In this document: in pieces, positions 41,464 to 52,200 of the stretch
Layout: the number at the start of each line of letters is the position of its first letter
Numbering within the stretch: the first letter of the stretch is position 1
Source of the DNA: Notospermus geniculatus
Lineage: Eukaryota > Nemertea > Pilidiophora > Heteronemertea > Lineidae
Reading direction: 5' to 3'
NCBI GenBank assembly: GCA_002633025.1
Contig: NMRB01000560.1
Span: forward strand, 268,093-332,092
DNA length: 64,000 nucleotides
Made by a program: the position numbers and the translations under genes
Notes under the pieces: model-generated
Seen by the model: only the letters and a program-made list of their open reading frames with translations
Database searches by the model: none
What the model was told of the DNA's origin: nothing

Positions 41464-42474
41464 ACGAAATCATAATTGGTACATGTATTTAATGGGTACT
41501 GATGATTCTGTTGGTTTCAGGTCATATCGATCGACAAAGGAGGCGTCACAGAATCGAAATTCCGCTTAGGTTCCCTGTAGATGCCGTCCCGGGCACAAAG
41601 AAATGCAGAGCTGTGATCTCAGGTATGAGGTACACTTGATGGCAACAAAATTTTCCCGTTGTGGTGGACATGATGGAACGGTAACGTGTGACATGATTCT
41701 GCACCTGATGTATCTTTAAGTTGCAATTTTTTTAACAGCACAGTTTACCATTCATTTTTTCCCCAAGGTTCTCCTCTCGGTCAAAAGGTCCCCATGGATG
41801 TCGATTTAAACATTGCGGACAAAATCAGACAGCCAGTAGGTGATGGCGAGGGTACAATGATGGCCCTGGGTCCGCTTGTGTACGCAACACGATTTATGAT
41901 CGACACATATACATTGACTCCTGCCTTGGAACAGACGGCGTACGGGCATATTTCATCTGGTACGAAACGTCTTCGTCAGATTTTTCAGCAAATAAAAGAT
42001 ACATGTACAGGGAATTTTTCTGTGCAAGTGACAAAACCAGTTTATATTGAGATCAGTGGAAAGCCGGAGACAGACTGGCGCGCGTACGCGGCACGTCGTG
42101 AAGGCGTGCTGCCAATCAGATTCTTCGGTAGGTATTTCGGGGTATGTTACCGCCTCCCTGATTGGTTGAACGCTTTCCTGACGCGTTGCTCAAGCGCCAG
42201 TCTGTCACCGCCTCCTTAGTTGTTTGGTTACATCACGATCAATCGTTTGCAACGCAATCTTAGTTTTTTTTCTAGTAGGGAATTTTATTTAAACATAAAA
42301 CATGATTTTATTCCAGGATTCCGACGTGAACTATCGTATAAATATCCGGATGGTTCCTATTCAGCCAATGGGCTGTCGTCGTTGCCTGCAAGTGCATGGT
42401 AGGTTGATAACTGAACGACCCGTAAACTTTACTTGACAATTACAATGAAATGGTCCATGGACCATGTGCTCACT

Positions 42475-43905
42475 CGTTGACACATGTAGTGTAATGACAG
42501 AGAGAGGATGAGCGAACATCTGGGGCAAGTCATTCCCAAGTTGCAGGACTTGTTTTTGGCCACCTGGAGGCCAAGCTAAGAATCGAATCGGACCGAAACT
42601 TGGTTAGGGTTAATGTCCCAGAACAACAGATGACCTGCATATGTTCAAGTGTAGGCCTAGGCCTAGGCATTTGAACTGCATTGCCATCAAAATACCGGTA
42701 CCACTATTGGGGGGGGGGGGGCATAGGCCCTAGGCCTGGATTGGGCCCATCAAAGTCTTTGACTGATCATGATTGTAACGTTAGGCCTAGGCCTATGAGT
42801 TGATGACCTAGGCCTACTAACGTTAGGGCCTAGGCCAAGAAGGTGTCAAAAACCCAAAGCCTAGGGCTAGTCCTACCTGTCCAAACAAAGGCAACATCAT
42901 CAGATCCCCCTGACACAGCAATCAGCACAGGCCTCAGAGGCCTAATAACAGTCACACAACCAGTGAACATGGTGAACACTGCTAGAACTGAATGTCATTG
43001 CTGAGGCCTACCTGTTACCATGGTCACTGTACTGACTGACCCCACCTTGGTCTCTGTGTGTCTGTGGTTCATTGAATAGTCAATAGATGGCTCCATTTGA
43101 ATTGAAATGGACAAAAAGTGCAATAACTAACTTATTATTCGACGGATCATCACCAAATTTTTATTGTAGGTACATCTAATGCAGATGCATGATATATCAT
43201 ACGGGTTTTCAAGTTGAACGACATTTATCAGTCACACAAGTCAAAGTTGCATTTTCCAAAATGGCTGCCTGGCAGCGGTCTGTGAAGTCCGATCACGCTG
43301 AAATTTGCTGTACACATGAAGGCTACAAAGATACATACTTGTTCAAGTTCAGAACATTCTAGCCCCAATAGTTATTGAGCTATGGTCCAATGCTCAATTT
43401 CCAAGATAGCCACCTGGTGGCCGTACTTGAAGTCCGATCGGACCGAAATCCGCCACAGACATACAGGGTACCTAGATACATCATCACACCCAATTTGAAC
43501 AATCCAGGACAAATAGCCACGAAACGTGCCACCCGACAATGAAATTTCGAACTTTGACCTCTGTGACCTTGAAAATTAGGTCAAATCAAAAACCCGGGTG
43601 ATATGTCGTGTATCCTCATAAGATGTACCCACCATAAAAATTTGGTGATGATCCGATCAACGGTTAAGGCGAAACTGCACTTTAAAGGTTTTCGGTTTAT
43701 CCCCCCTGGTGGCCAAGCCAGGAATCAGATCGGACCGAAATTGGGTGTCATAGGTCATTTGACCTAGGGGTATATGTGTACCAAGTTTCAGATCAATAGC
43801 CCCAGCGGTTACAAAACGTGCCCTGCTAACGGACGACGACGACGACGACGACGACGGACGACGGACACCGCGTGATGGCTATAGCTCACGAGTGAGCTAA
43901 AAATG
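42475..43905. repeat. Dispersed repeat with ccacctggtggcc units and (gac)n end
   Basis: Several degenerate modules carry gccacctggtggcc and accgaaac. The end reads gccctgctaacggacgacgacgacg followed by agctcacgagtgagcta. The same family occurs at 57600-58490, and its other end is seen at 45480-45700 and 54258-54395. It is non-coding and probably non-autonomous. The region also has many taggccta motifs. Confidence 0.7.
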
Positions 43906-44173
43906 TATGACGACCATTTCAACGCCGTCATGACATGAAACCAAGAATACATAAGTACATAAATACATTGGTACTTATACTTATATATTCTTGATGAAAC
44001 TCATTTTCCGAATCATGGCGATCTCGTTCGAGCTGCAGTTCCCATGAGCTAGCCATGCGGTTGGGCAACACACCAAGAACGGTATTATACTATACAGGAC
44101 ATGTTTGAGGTTAACTGCTTTTGTCAAGGTGTATTTTGTCAGGCGAGCCAGTTTCCAAAGTGTGGCTGTCCAC

Positions 44174-45186
44174 GCTTAAACTCCCTACGCAGTTGTGTAC
44201 CGCGCCCCCTTCGGTTTACCCGCTCTCCACAACTGCTTAACTTCGTGAATTTCGCCGCGTTCGGTCAACAGATGGCGCTGAGAGAGTCGACCAATGAGAG
44301 CACCGAACAACCGGTAACCAAGCTGGCCTGAGACACTTTTTCATTGGCCGAGCGGTTCGTAGCCATGGTAGCACAAGAACATCCGTTGCCAACGGGCCAA
44401 GGAGTCTGAGCAGCGTGCTGATAGGCTGTAAAATTCGCGCCAGGCCCTGACGCCATCTGTTGACCAAACGCGGCGAATTTTACGAAGTAAAGCAGCATTG
44501 TCACGACAGGTAGCGCTCCTACCTCGCACTGACCTGTCACCACGCGCGCAACGCGTCATGGGAAATTTTGGGACTACTTGTTGCATTTTCAAGATGGCGG
44601 GAATTCCTCTCTTCGGGTTTATAAATTGCAGAATCTCGTCAAATAGGCCTACCTGGGATGTCTCCGTGTGTGGGCATCGCATTATCCGTCATGATTATGA
44701 CATACATTGTACATAGGCCTATTTTGTGTGAGATATGCTATACATGTCATGTTAGCCACTGGCAGCCAGTTGGTGCGTCGTCACATACGTTTACACTACG
44801 TTACAGCACTGTGACAGTTAGCTGCCGGGTGAAAACCCAAATAGCATCCTTTTCTTCTCAACAATGTCATGTGTGTGACAATTTCTCATCAGAAATGACA
44901 AATCCGTCAATTATTGGCAAAGTCTGCAAGAAATAAGCCTCATATCGCTATTGTCTTAGGATTTACTTTCGTGGCGTAGTAAATCACGTGATTACCGAGT
45001 TGAGGCGGTGATGTGTCCGCGTATTACTTTTTACGCCAAATTCGGCGTGATGCGGCTCGTGCGGACACAGGTTGGTGCTTGCATACCGCCGCCTAGCGCC
45101 GACCTGTGAAACACAATGAGTAAAGCAGTTGTAGAGAGCGAGTAAACCGAAGGGGGCGCGACTCACAACTGCGTAGGGAGTTTAGT
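44174..45186. mobile_element. DNA-transposon-like element with about 65-bp terminal inverted repeats
   Basis: The left end (ctccctacgcagttgtg ... cccccttcggtttac) matches the complement of the right end (gtaaaccgaagggggcgcg ... cacaactgcgtagggag). A smaller inverted repeat is nested inside (44243-44492, gcgttcggtcaacagatggcg with its complement). No transposase ORF is seen. Confidence 0.75.
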
Positions 45187-45479
45187 CCAGGCTATGACTG
45201 CTGTGGTTAACCGGCTGCTGCTGCGTCTTTCAATCAGCAAAAAAGGGAAGGTGTAGATTTTTGGATCCGAGGAGTGTTTGTGATCGTGACATGCATTCGG
45301 AACTTCCGAAGGCAACTGCTCGTAGACACTCGCATATCCCCTCGGACACAATTCCAAGGCAGCCATCTCTTGAACGCGCAACGATTCCCTTCAGTTTCTG
45401 TGGGTTTGGATGCGGTCGCCTCATCATACCTGCAGCACCCTACGCATGAACTAACTAGGCCACACAGAAACGTTGCGTT

Positions 45480-45705
45480 TTTAGCTCAGCTGACCAAAGG
45501 TCAGCGGAGCTAGTCATATGTATACTGAGTGGCGTCCGGATGTGTGTGTGTGTGTGTCTGTCTGTCTGTCTGTGTAGCGTCCGTTAAACTGGCACGTTTC
45601 GCAACCGCAAGGCCGAGGGTCATGAAAGTTGGTGGAGGGGTAGGCCAGATCTATATCAATGTACCATTCATGTACCGGAAGAATCACCTGTAGGCCTACA
45701 TCGGG
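45480..45705 (+). repeat. End of the dispersed agctcagctgacc repeat family
   Basis: It begins with a hairpin (agctcagctgacc / ggtcagcggagct), then gtggcgtccg, a (tg)n run and ggcacgtttcgcaaccgc. The same sequence is at 54258-54395. Confidence 0.8.
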
Positions 45706-46274
45706 AACCATTCGACATTTACAATGTCATCTTGTTTTTCAAGAAGTGAAATGGTGGCCATGAAGTGAGCCAACCCTCCCCCTAGTGAAACAAATTACAC
45801 TTCTTTGGCTTCAAGGTATTTTTGAGACGGTCCATAAGGCCTGGTGTGCCTGCGGCAAAGATCCGTAGCTGAAAGTGTCCTGGGACACTGACTGTTATTA
45901 TTCTCTTTGAGGTTTGAAAGAGGGAACGGACTCATGAGTCATGAAGTGGCATACTCAGAGTTGCATGGTCAAAATAACCAATTTTTCAATTTTCATTGCA
46001 TGAAGACCTTGTTTCATCCCGCTGATATCGCTGACAGAATTGTTGAAAAATATTGAGGAATAACAGTTGTCATTATTTGTCATTACATTTGTATTTAGAA
46101 CTGACAAATCTAATGTAAAAACCATTCGGACCACACACATTTTCGACGTTTTCTCAAGACTTACATGTATTTCGAGATGACTGTTTTAATCATGTCCATC
46201 TTTCTTTACTCTTTGCAGAAAAATACCCACGGACCCTCGCATAAGGCATCAATCTTTGCAGAAAAAGGATATCA

Positions 46275-49200
46275 ATGGCTGTTTTACACGTAATCGTCGT
46301 CCTGTTGTCTTTTCTATGTTGTCTAGTCTCATCCTTCTACGGTGAGCGTATCTACCGCACAGGTAACTTAACTTCTACAAATTCCTTCTTTTTTTAACTC
46401 TTATGATACCGTACTCGCATTTTGGTGAGTGTGGCCTGTATCACACTTCCTCGGACATTCAAACTGACATAGAGTCGTAACCAGTGGACCGATTGATGTT
46501 CTCTTTGCATATTTTTTAATGCGAGACCCCCCCCCCTCTGAATACGCGATTTTGCTCTGTTTGAAGAAACCTCGGTAAAATTGCGTTTTACCAGCACTCA
46601 GGGACAGCACACCTTAACCACGAGGCCAAATCCCCATCTTAATTCATTGAATATACATTGTACCGGGTCGATGTCACATTTCACAGTATGGTCGTTTGTT
46701 GCCTAAAGCGGCCCATACACGATCAATATTATTGCACAATATGGGGCCAACAAAAGGGGCATGTGCTTCTGGCATGATGTCTGGAAGAAAGATTGGCAAG
46801 AGTATAGCCCATTTTGGCCCTCATATTGTGCAGTAATGTTGAACGTGTATAAATGGGCGGCTTAAAGCTCGAATAATTGATCATAGTGCCAGTTACCTTA
46901 AGGCCTATAGGCCAAGACACGATCAAATTTTTCAACCAATTCATATTCCGGGCTATTGTGGCTTTAACGTATAAACCCGCATGGAAACCTTTATTGAGCA
47001 TATTCAGAAAATTGCATGAAAAATTGGATCGTGTGTGTACGCCTTTACACAGTCGACCCGCAAAGGTCCTTTTCTACGCCAGATTTATTTTGCGCGCGGA
47101 AAATAATAGGCGATCGGGGCCCTCGACAAGGCTCCTCGAGTGCCTCATTCGAGAAATCGGACACCTCGCACAAAAGTGCGTTTATCGAGAAGACCGTTCA
47201 AATTCAACCACATAAACCATACATCAGTATTTAGCTAAGACATTGAGCTTTCCATTAGTGTAATTTATTTTGGAATAATGCAAACGAGTGAAGAGAAATC
47301 GTTTAAGAAATTTCGTCCTCCGCACAGAATTGGACGTCACTTGGAGTAGAGCGTTGTTAAAAACATCGCCATAACTCCATAAATACTTGCCTGCATAAAA
47401 CCAGCAAAACTGAATGGATGGAGAAACTATCAATCTCCAATCTGTATTAATTTCATANNNNNNNNNNNNNNNNNNNNNNNNNNNNNNNNNNNNNNNNNNN
47501 NNNNNNNNNNNNNNNNNNNNNNNNNNNNNNNNNNNNNNNNNNNNNNNNNNNNNNNNNNNNNNNNNNNNNNNNNNNNNNNNNNNNNNNNNNNNNNNNNNNN
47601 NNNNNNNNNNNNNNNNNNNNNNNNNNNNNNNNNNNNNNNNNNNNNNNNNNNNNNNNNNNNNNNNNNNNNNNNNNNNNNNNNNNNNNNNNNNNNNNNNNNN
47701 NNNNNNNNNNNNNNNNNNNNNNNNNNNNNNNNNNNNNNNNNNNNNNNNNNNNNNNNNNNNNNNNNNNNNNNNNNNNNNNNNNNNNNNNNNNNNNNNNNNN
47801 NNNNNNNNNNNNNNNNNNNNNNNNNNNNNNNNNNNNNNNNNNNNNNNNNNNNNNNNNNNNNNNNNNNNNNNNNNNNNNNNNNNNNNNNNNNNNNNNNNNN
47901 NNNNNNNNNNNNNNNNNNNNNNNNNNNNNNNNNNNNNNNNNNNNNNNNNNNNNNNNNNNNNNNNNNNNNNNNNNNNNNNNNNNNNNNNNNNNNNNNNNNN
48001 NNNNNNNNNNNNNNNNNNNNNNNNNNNNNNNNNNNNNNNNNNNNNNNNNNNNNNNNNNNNNNNNNNNNNNNNNNNNNNNNNNNNNNNNNNNNNNNNNNNN
48101 NNNNNNNNNNNNNNNNNNNNNNNNNNNNNNNNNNNNNNNNNNNNNNNNNNNNNNNNNNNNNNNNNNNNNNNNNNNNNNNNNNNNNNNNNNNNNNNNNNNN
48201 NNNNNNNNNNNNNNNNNNNNNNNNNNNNNNNNNNNNNNNNNNNNNNNNNNNNNNNNNNNNNNNNNNNNNNNNNNNNNNNNNNNNNNNNNNNNNNNNNNNN
48301 NNNNNNNNNNNNNNNNNNNNNNNNNNNNNNNNNNNNNNNNNNNNNNNNNNNNNNNNNNATGCGTGCATAAAACCACGCTTCGCATGTGGATTCTTCTATG
48401 TTATAACAACCCGAATGACCTAAGCAGAAGTTTCAAAATACTATTCCAAGAAAGTGTACGCACTTTGAAGAACGCCTGTTTTCGAAAACACAAGGTTACC
48501 TTTCGATCGATAACTCGGCTAAAACTGAACCGATTTCGATGAAATTTTCGGCAACTTTCGTAGAGAAACACCAATCAACATGTAAACATCACGCCACCTT
48601 CAAACGTCTTACTAATCGTGCGTAATTAGTAATTGTTTTATAGCGTCTGCTACGCCTACGTCACTGCCTCGCTTTCGTTCAGTGATTTAGCAGTTAGTAC
48701 CGCCAAATACCGCGGCTGACACGTCGTGGCGCTGTTCATACCTTTGCGGGTCGACTGTACATGTCATGAACATTATCAATGCAGCTTGGGCATAATCACG
48801 CCAGAAGCGGTCAATACCTCATGGCGTGTGAGTGGCATGCCAGGTCAAGCTGGTAACGCCGCAGTCCAACCGAGAGAACTTGACTACAGGCCTAACGAAG
48901 AACTGGACGTTGATTTTCATTTGGACATTTTGGACGACATGCCAAATGAGGACTAGATTTTTTTTCATTTTAGGAAGAGAACGGGTTAACCATGATAAAG
49001 CTGAACTGCATGAACAAAAAGCCCCCATGCGACGAGCAAGAGAAATGCTAACGCCCTGCAAACACCTCAAACGACGGCTCATAACATGATATACCCCAGG
49101 ATGCCAGGAGGGCGCCACCTTATTTGTCTTCGAGCTGTCACGGTGTAAACATCATCTGGTGAGCTGCTGCTGAACACTTATTGTGAAAGAAAAAATATTG

Positions 49201-52200
49201 ATCCAGCTGGGAATCGAACCCACGCCCTGTTATCTTTGTTCCACCGTCTTCCCCATTCGGCCACCGAACTTGTTGGTAGGCTTCCCATGTTTTCTCTTAT
49301 TCGTAATATTATTATGTAAGTGGAAAGCCTACGTCTATGACAAACACAAATCATGTCTTTGTCAGCTGGCTTGTTGGCCGAGTGGATAACGTGGTGGATT
49401 ACAAATCAGAAGGTCGACGGTTCGAAACCCGTCTAAATGACTTATAATTTTTTCCTTTGAGTAGTGTAAGAGGTATCCGGAGATGTTGACAGCTCTGTTG
49501 CCCGAAGACAAATAAGGTGGCGCCCTCCTGGCATCGTTGGGTCTATCATGTTCTGAACCTTCGTGTGAGGTGTTTGCAGGGCGTTAGCATTTCTATGCTA
49601 GCTTAGTTGGTTGCCACTTGTGTACATTGGCCTGTAAAAACCGGTGCCCCCCATAAGTCCGACACTTAACAAGTCCGACATCCCAAAAGTTCGAAGTACA
49701 TTGTATCATAAGTCCGACAATGGAAAAATCACTTTAAAATGTACCACAATTCCGAAGCACCACAAGTCCGACATCCCACAAGTCCGACGTTTAGAGAAAG
49801 GTATCATAAGTCCGACGTTCAGAGAAAGGTATCATCCCATAAGTCCGACAAGAAGGGGTTGGGAGTTCGGACTTATGGTACTTCGGACTTGTGGGATGTC
49901 GGACTTGTGGTACTTCGGACTTGTGGGATGGAGTTGCTGGACGTCGGACTTGTGAGAAGTCGGACTTGTGGGATGTCGGACTTGTGGGACGTCGGACTTG
50001 TGGGATGTCGGACTTGTGGGGGGGGGGGTCGTAAAAACCAGGCAATTCAGTAAGTAAGGCCCATTTAGACGATCATACTCTTGTTAAAATTTTCACCCTA
50101 CGTTTGGTGATATTCAGAGGGAAATGTTTTATTGATGGGCCTAAACCAGCGTAAAAAAGATACATATATTTACATTTCTGCTGATCTTATCTTGCAATCG
50201 AATTAATTTGTGACTTATTTGTATCTTTTCAGAGAAGCCTTCCAATCCTTACAATGTAAAAGACCTCGTCAAAAAAAGGTTTGTAATAAAATGCCATTGG
50301 TGTTGTATCTGAATGCACATGAATAAGACATCCAAAAATAGAGCACAGAAGGCGACACACAAAATGATATAATAACCGAAGTCGTCGATTTGGGGAACAC
50401 TGGCGGATGTTACACCTGTAAGTCTTCCATAATGCATCTGCTTTGGAAGACTTAATTTTATGTCTTCCATAAGCAGCATTTGGAAGACTAGATTTAAAAG
50501 TCTAACAAAGTTATGGAAGACTAAATTAGTCTTCCATTTTCCTGAAATGAAGTTTTTTGGAAGATACAATTTTATGTCTTTCATACGCGGTGTTTGGAAG
50601 ACTAGGTTTTTAGTCTTCCAAGTAGTTACTGCTTATGGAAGACAAAGAGAATGGCCCAACCTCAAGTTTTTGTGGAAGATTTGATTTTATATCTTCCACA
50701 AGGATGATGTTGGAAGACTTAATTTAGTCTTCAAAGATGTCTTTGCATGGAAGATGATCAAGTCTTCCAACTACTGCTAGTTCAATCTTTGTGGAAGCCG
50801 TACTCAAAATTTCGACACTGTCTTCATTTGGAAGCTGTTTNATCATACTCTTGTTGAAATTTTCACCCTACGTTTGGTGATATTCAGAGGGAAATATTTT
50901 ATTGATGGGCCTAAACCAGCGTAAAAAAGATACATATATTTACATTTCTGCTGATCTTATCTTGCAATCGAATTAATTTGTGACTTATTTGTATCTTTTC
51001 AGAGAAGCCTTCCAATCCTTTCAATGTAAAAGACCTCGTCAAAAAAAGGTTTGTAATAAAATGCCATTGGTGTTGTATCTGAATGCACATGAATAAGACA
51101 TCCAAAAATAGAGCACAGAAGGCGACACACAAAATGATATAATAACCGAAGTCGTCGATTTGGGGAACACTGCAAACACTGGCGGATGTTACACCTGTAC
51201 GTCTTCCATAATGCATCTGCTTTGGAAGACTTAATTTCATGTCTTCCATAAGCAGCATTTGGAAGACTAGATTTAAAAGTCTTCCAAAGTTATGGAAGAC
51301 TAAATAAGTCTTCCATTTTCCTGAAAATGAAGCTTTTTGGCAGATACAATTTTATGTCTTTCATACGCGGTGTTTGGGAGACTAGGTTTTTAGTCTTCCA
51401 AGTAGTTACTGCTTATGGAAGACAAAGAGAATGGCCCAACCTCAAGTTTTTGTGGAAGATTTGATTTTATATCTTCCACAAGGATGATGTTGGAAGACTT
51501 AATTTAGTCTTCAAAGATGTCTTTGCATGGAAGATGATCAAGTCTTCCAACTACTGCTAGTTCAATCTTTGTGGAAGCCGTACTCAGAATTTCGACACTG
51601 TCTTCATTTGGAAGCTGTTTATTGAAGATTTCTTGAAGATTTAGTTGTTCCAAATCCAGCCTTGCGATCTAGTCTTCATTTAGTCTTCAATTTAGTCTTC
51701 ATTTAAAAGATTTATATGGCTTCATTAAGCACTCAATTTTTGGCAGGGCTGTTACAAACTACGTGCACAAGAAGGCACTTTCTCTCCTTTCTACGCTCGA
51801 CAGAGAAATCCAACCGAAGCAATTGAGGACTTTACAATCATTCGTATCACTCACACATTCACTCGCAGTAAGAGCTGGACGGAGTGAATCAGATCAACTT
51901 TCGAGATCAGGTCCCTCTTGACTACGTCTCGAGTGTTAGATTACCCAAGTTTGCGAATGACATTATTCAGATAAGGGTGGACATTAAATTACATGTAGAT
52001 TAACATGCAAGCTTGACTCATTAAATCATCGTTTTTCTGGAATTAACACTGAGATGGTTCGTCTTCAGCCCCCCCCCCCTCGGAAAGGACATGCGCTCTG
52101 CAGATAACATGGCCTGCAAGATGGAGGAAATTTAAAACTCCCCAGATTTGCATTTCCATTTTCTTCTCGTTGACATTCAGTCTCTCGCTTTGCAGGCAAG

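Larger units (their letters stand above)
39434..42401 (+). pseudogene. Alpha-2-macroglobulin/TEP/C3-family gene fragment with degenerate thioester site
   Basis: Five exons are seen: 39434-39562, 40509-40589, 41521-41622, 41768-41959 and 42315-42401. The first two encode a beta-sandwich segment (SKICFTAGDR, then VGEHEITVKALTSF and KKLLVR). The third has FPVDAVPGTKKCRAVIS, matching the VPGS motif before the thioester domain. The fourth has GDGEGTMMALGPLVYATRFM, where the family normally has GCGEQ, so both the thioester Cys and Gln are replaced. The fifth has FRRELSYKYPDGSYSA, the conserved thioester-domain helix region. Exon 3 is not open in the frame dictated by exon 2: the N-terminal half reads in one frame and the VPG motif in another, consistent with a 1-base deletion. 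Exons before 39434 and after 42401 are not visible. It is a relic, a sequencing error, or both. Confidence 0.75.
49041..49594. mobile_element. Foldback element with two head-to-head tRNA-like modules
   Basis: Outer arms are agaaatgctaacgccctgca (49041) and its complement (to 49594). Inner arms are ccaggagggcgccaccttat and its complement near 49515. Each arm carries a tRNA-like module. One is on the minus strand at about 49196-49280 (A box tggccgaatgg, B box gggttcgattccc). The other is on the plus strand at about 49369-49441 (A box ttggccgagtgg, B box ggttcgaaacc). Confidence 0.75.

Noticed and set aside
41960-42137. Continuation of the A2M exon as an open frame to 42219
   Set aside because: A donor at 41960 (ctg then gtacga) joins to 42315 and restores the conserved thioester-domain sequence; the extra open stretch is intron.
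47414-48385. Open frames across the gap
   Set aside because: They consist of N and have no sequence support.
49196-49441. Two functional tRNA genes
   Set aside because: The boxes are present, but no clean acceptor stems were found and both are inside a foldback, which favours SINE-type modules.
49650-51730. CRISPR-like array
   Set aside because: The repeats alternate orientation, spacers are irregular and the genome is eukaryotic.
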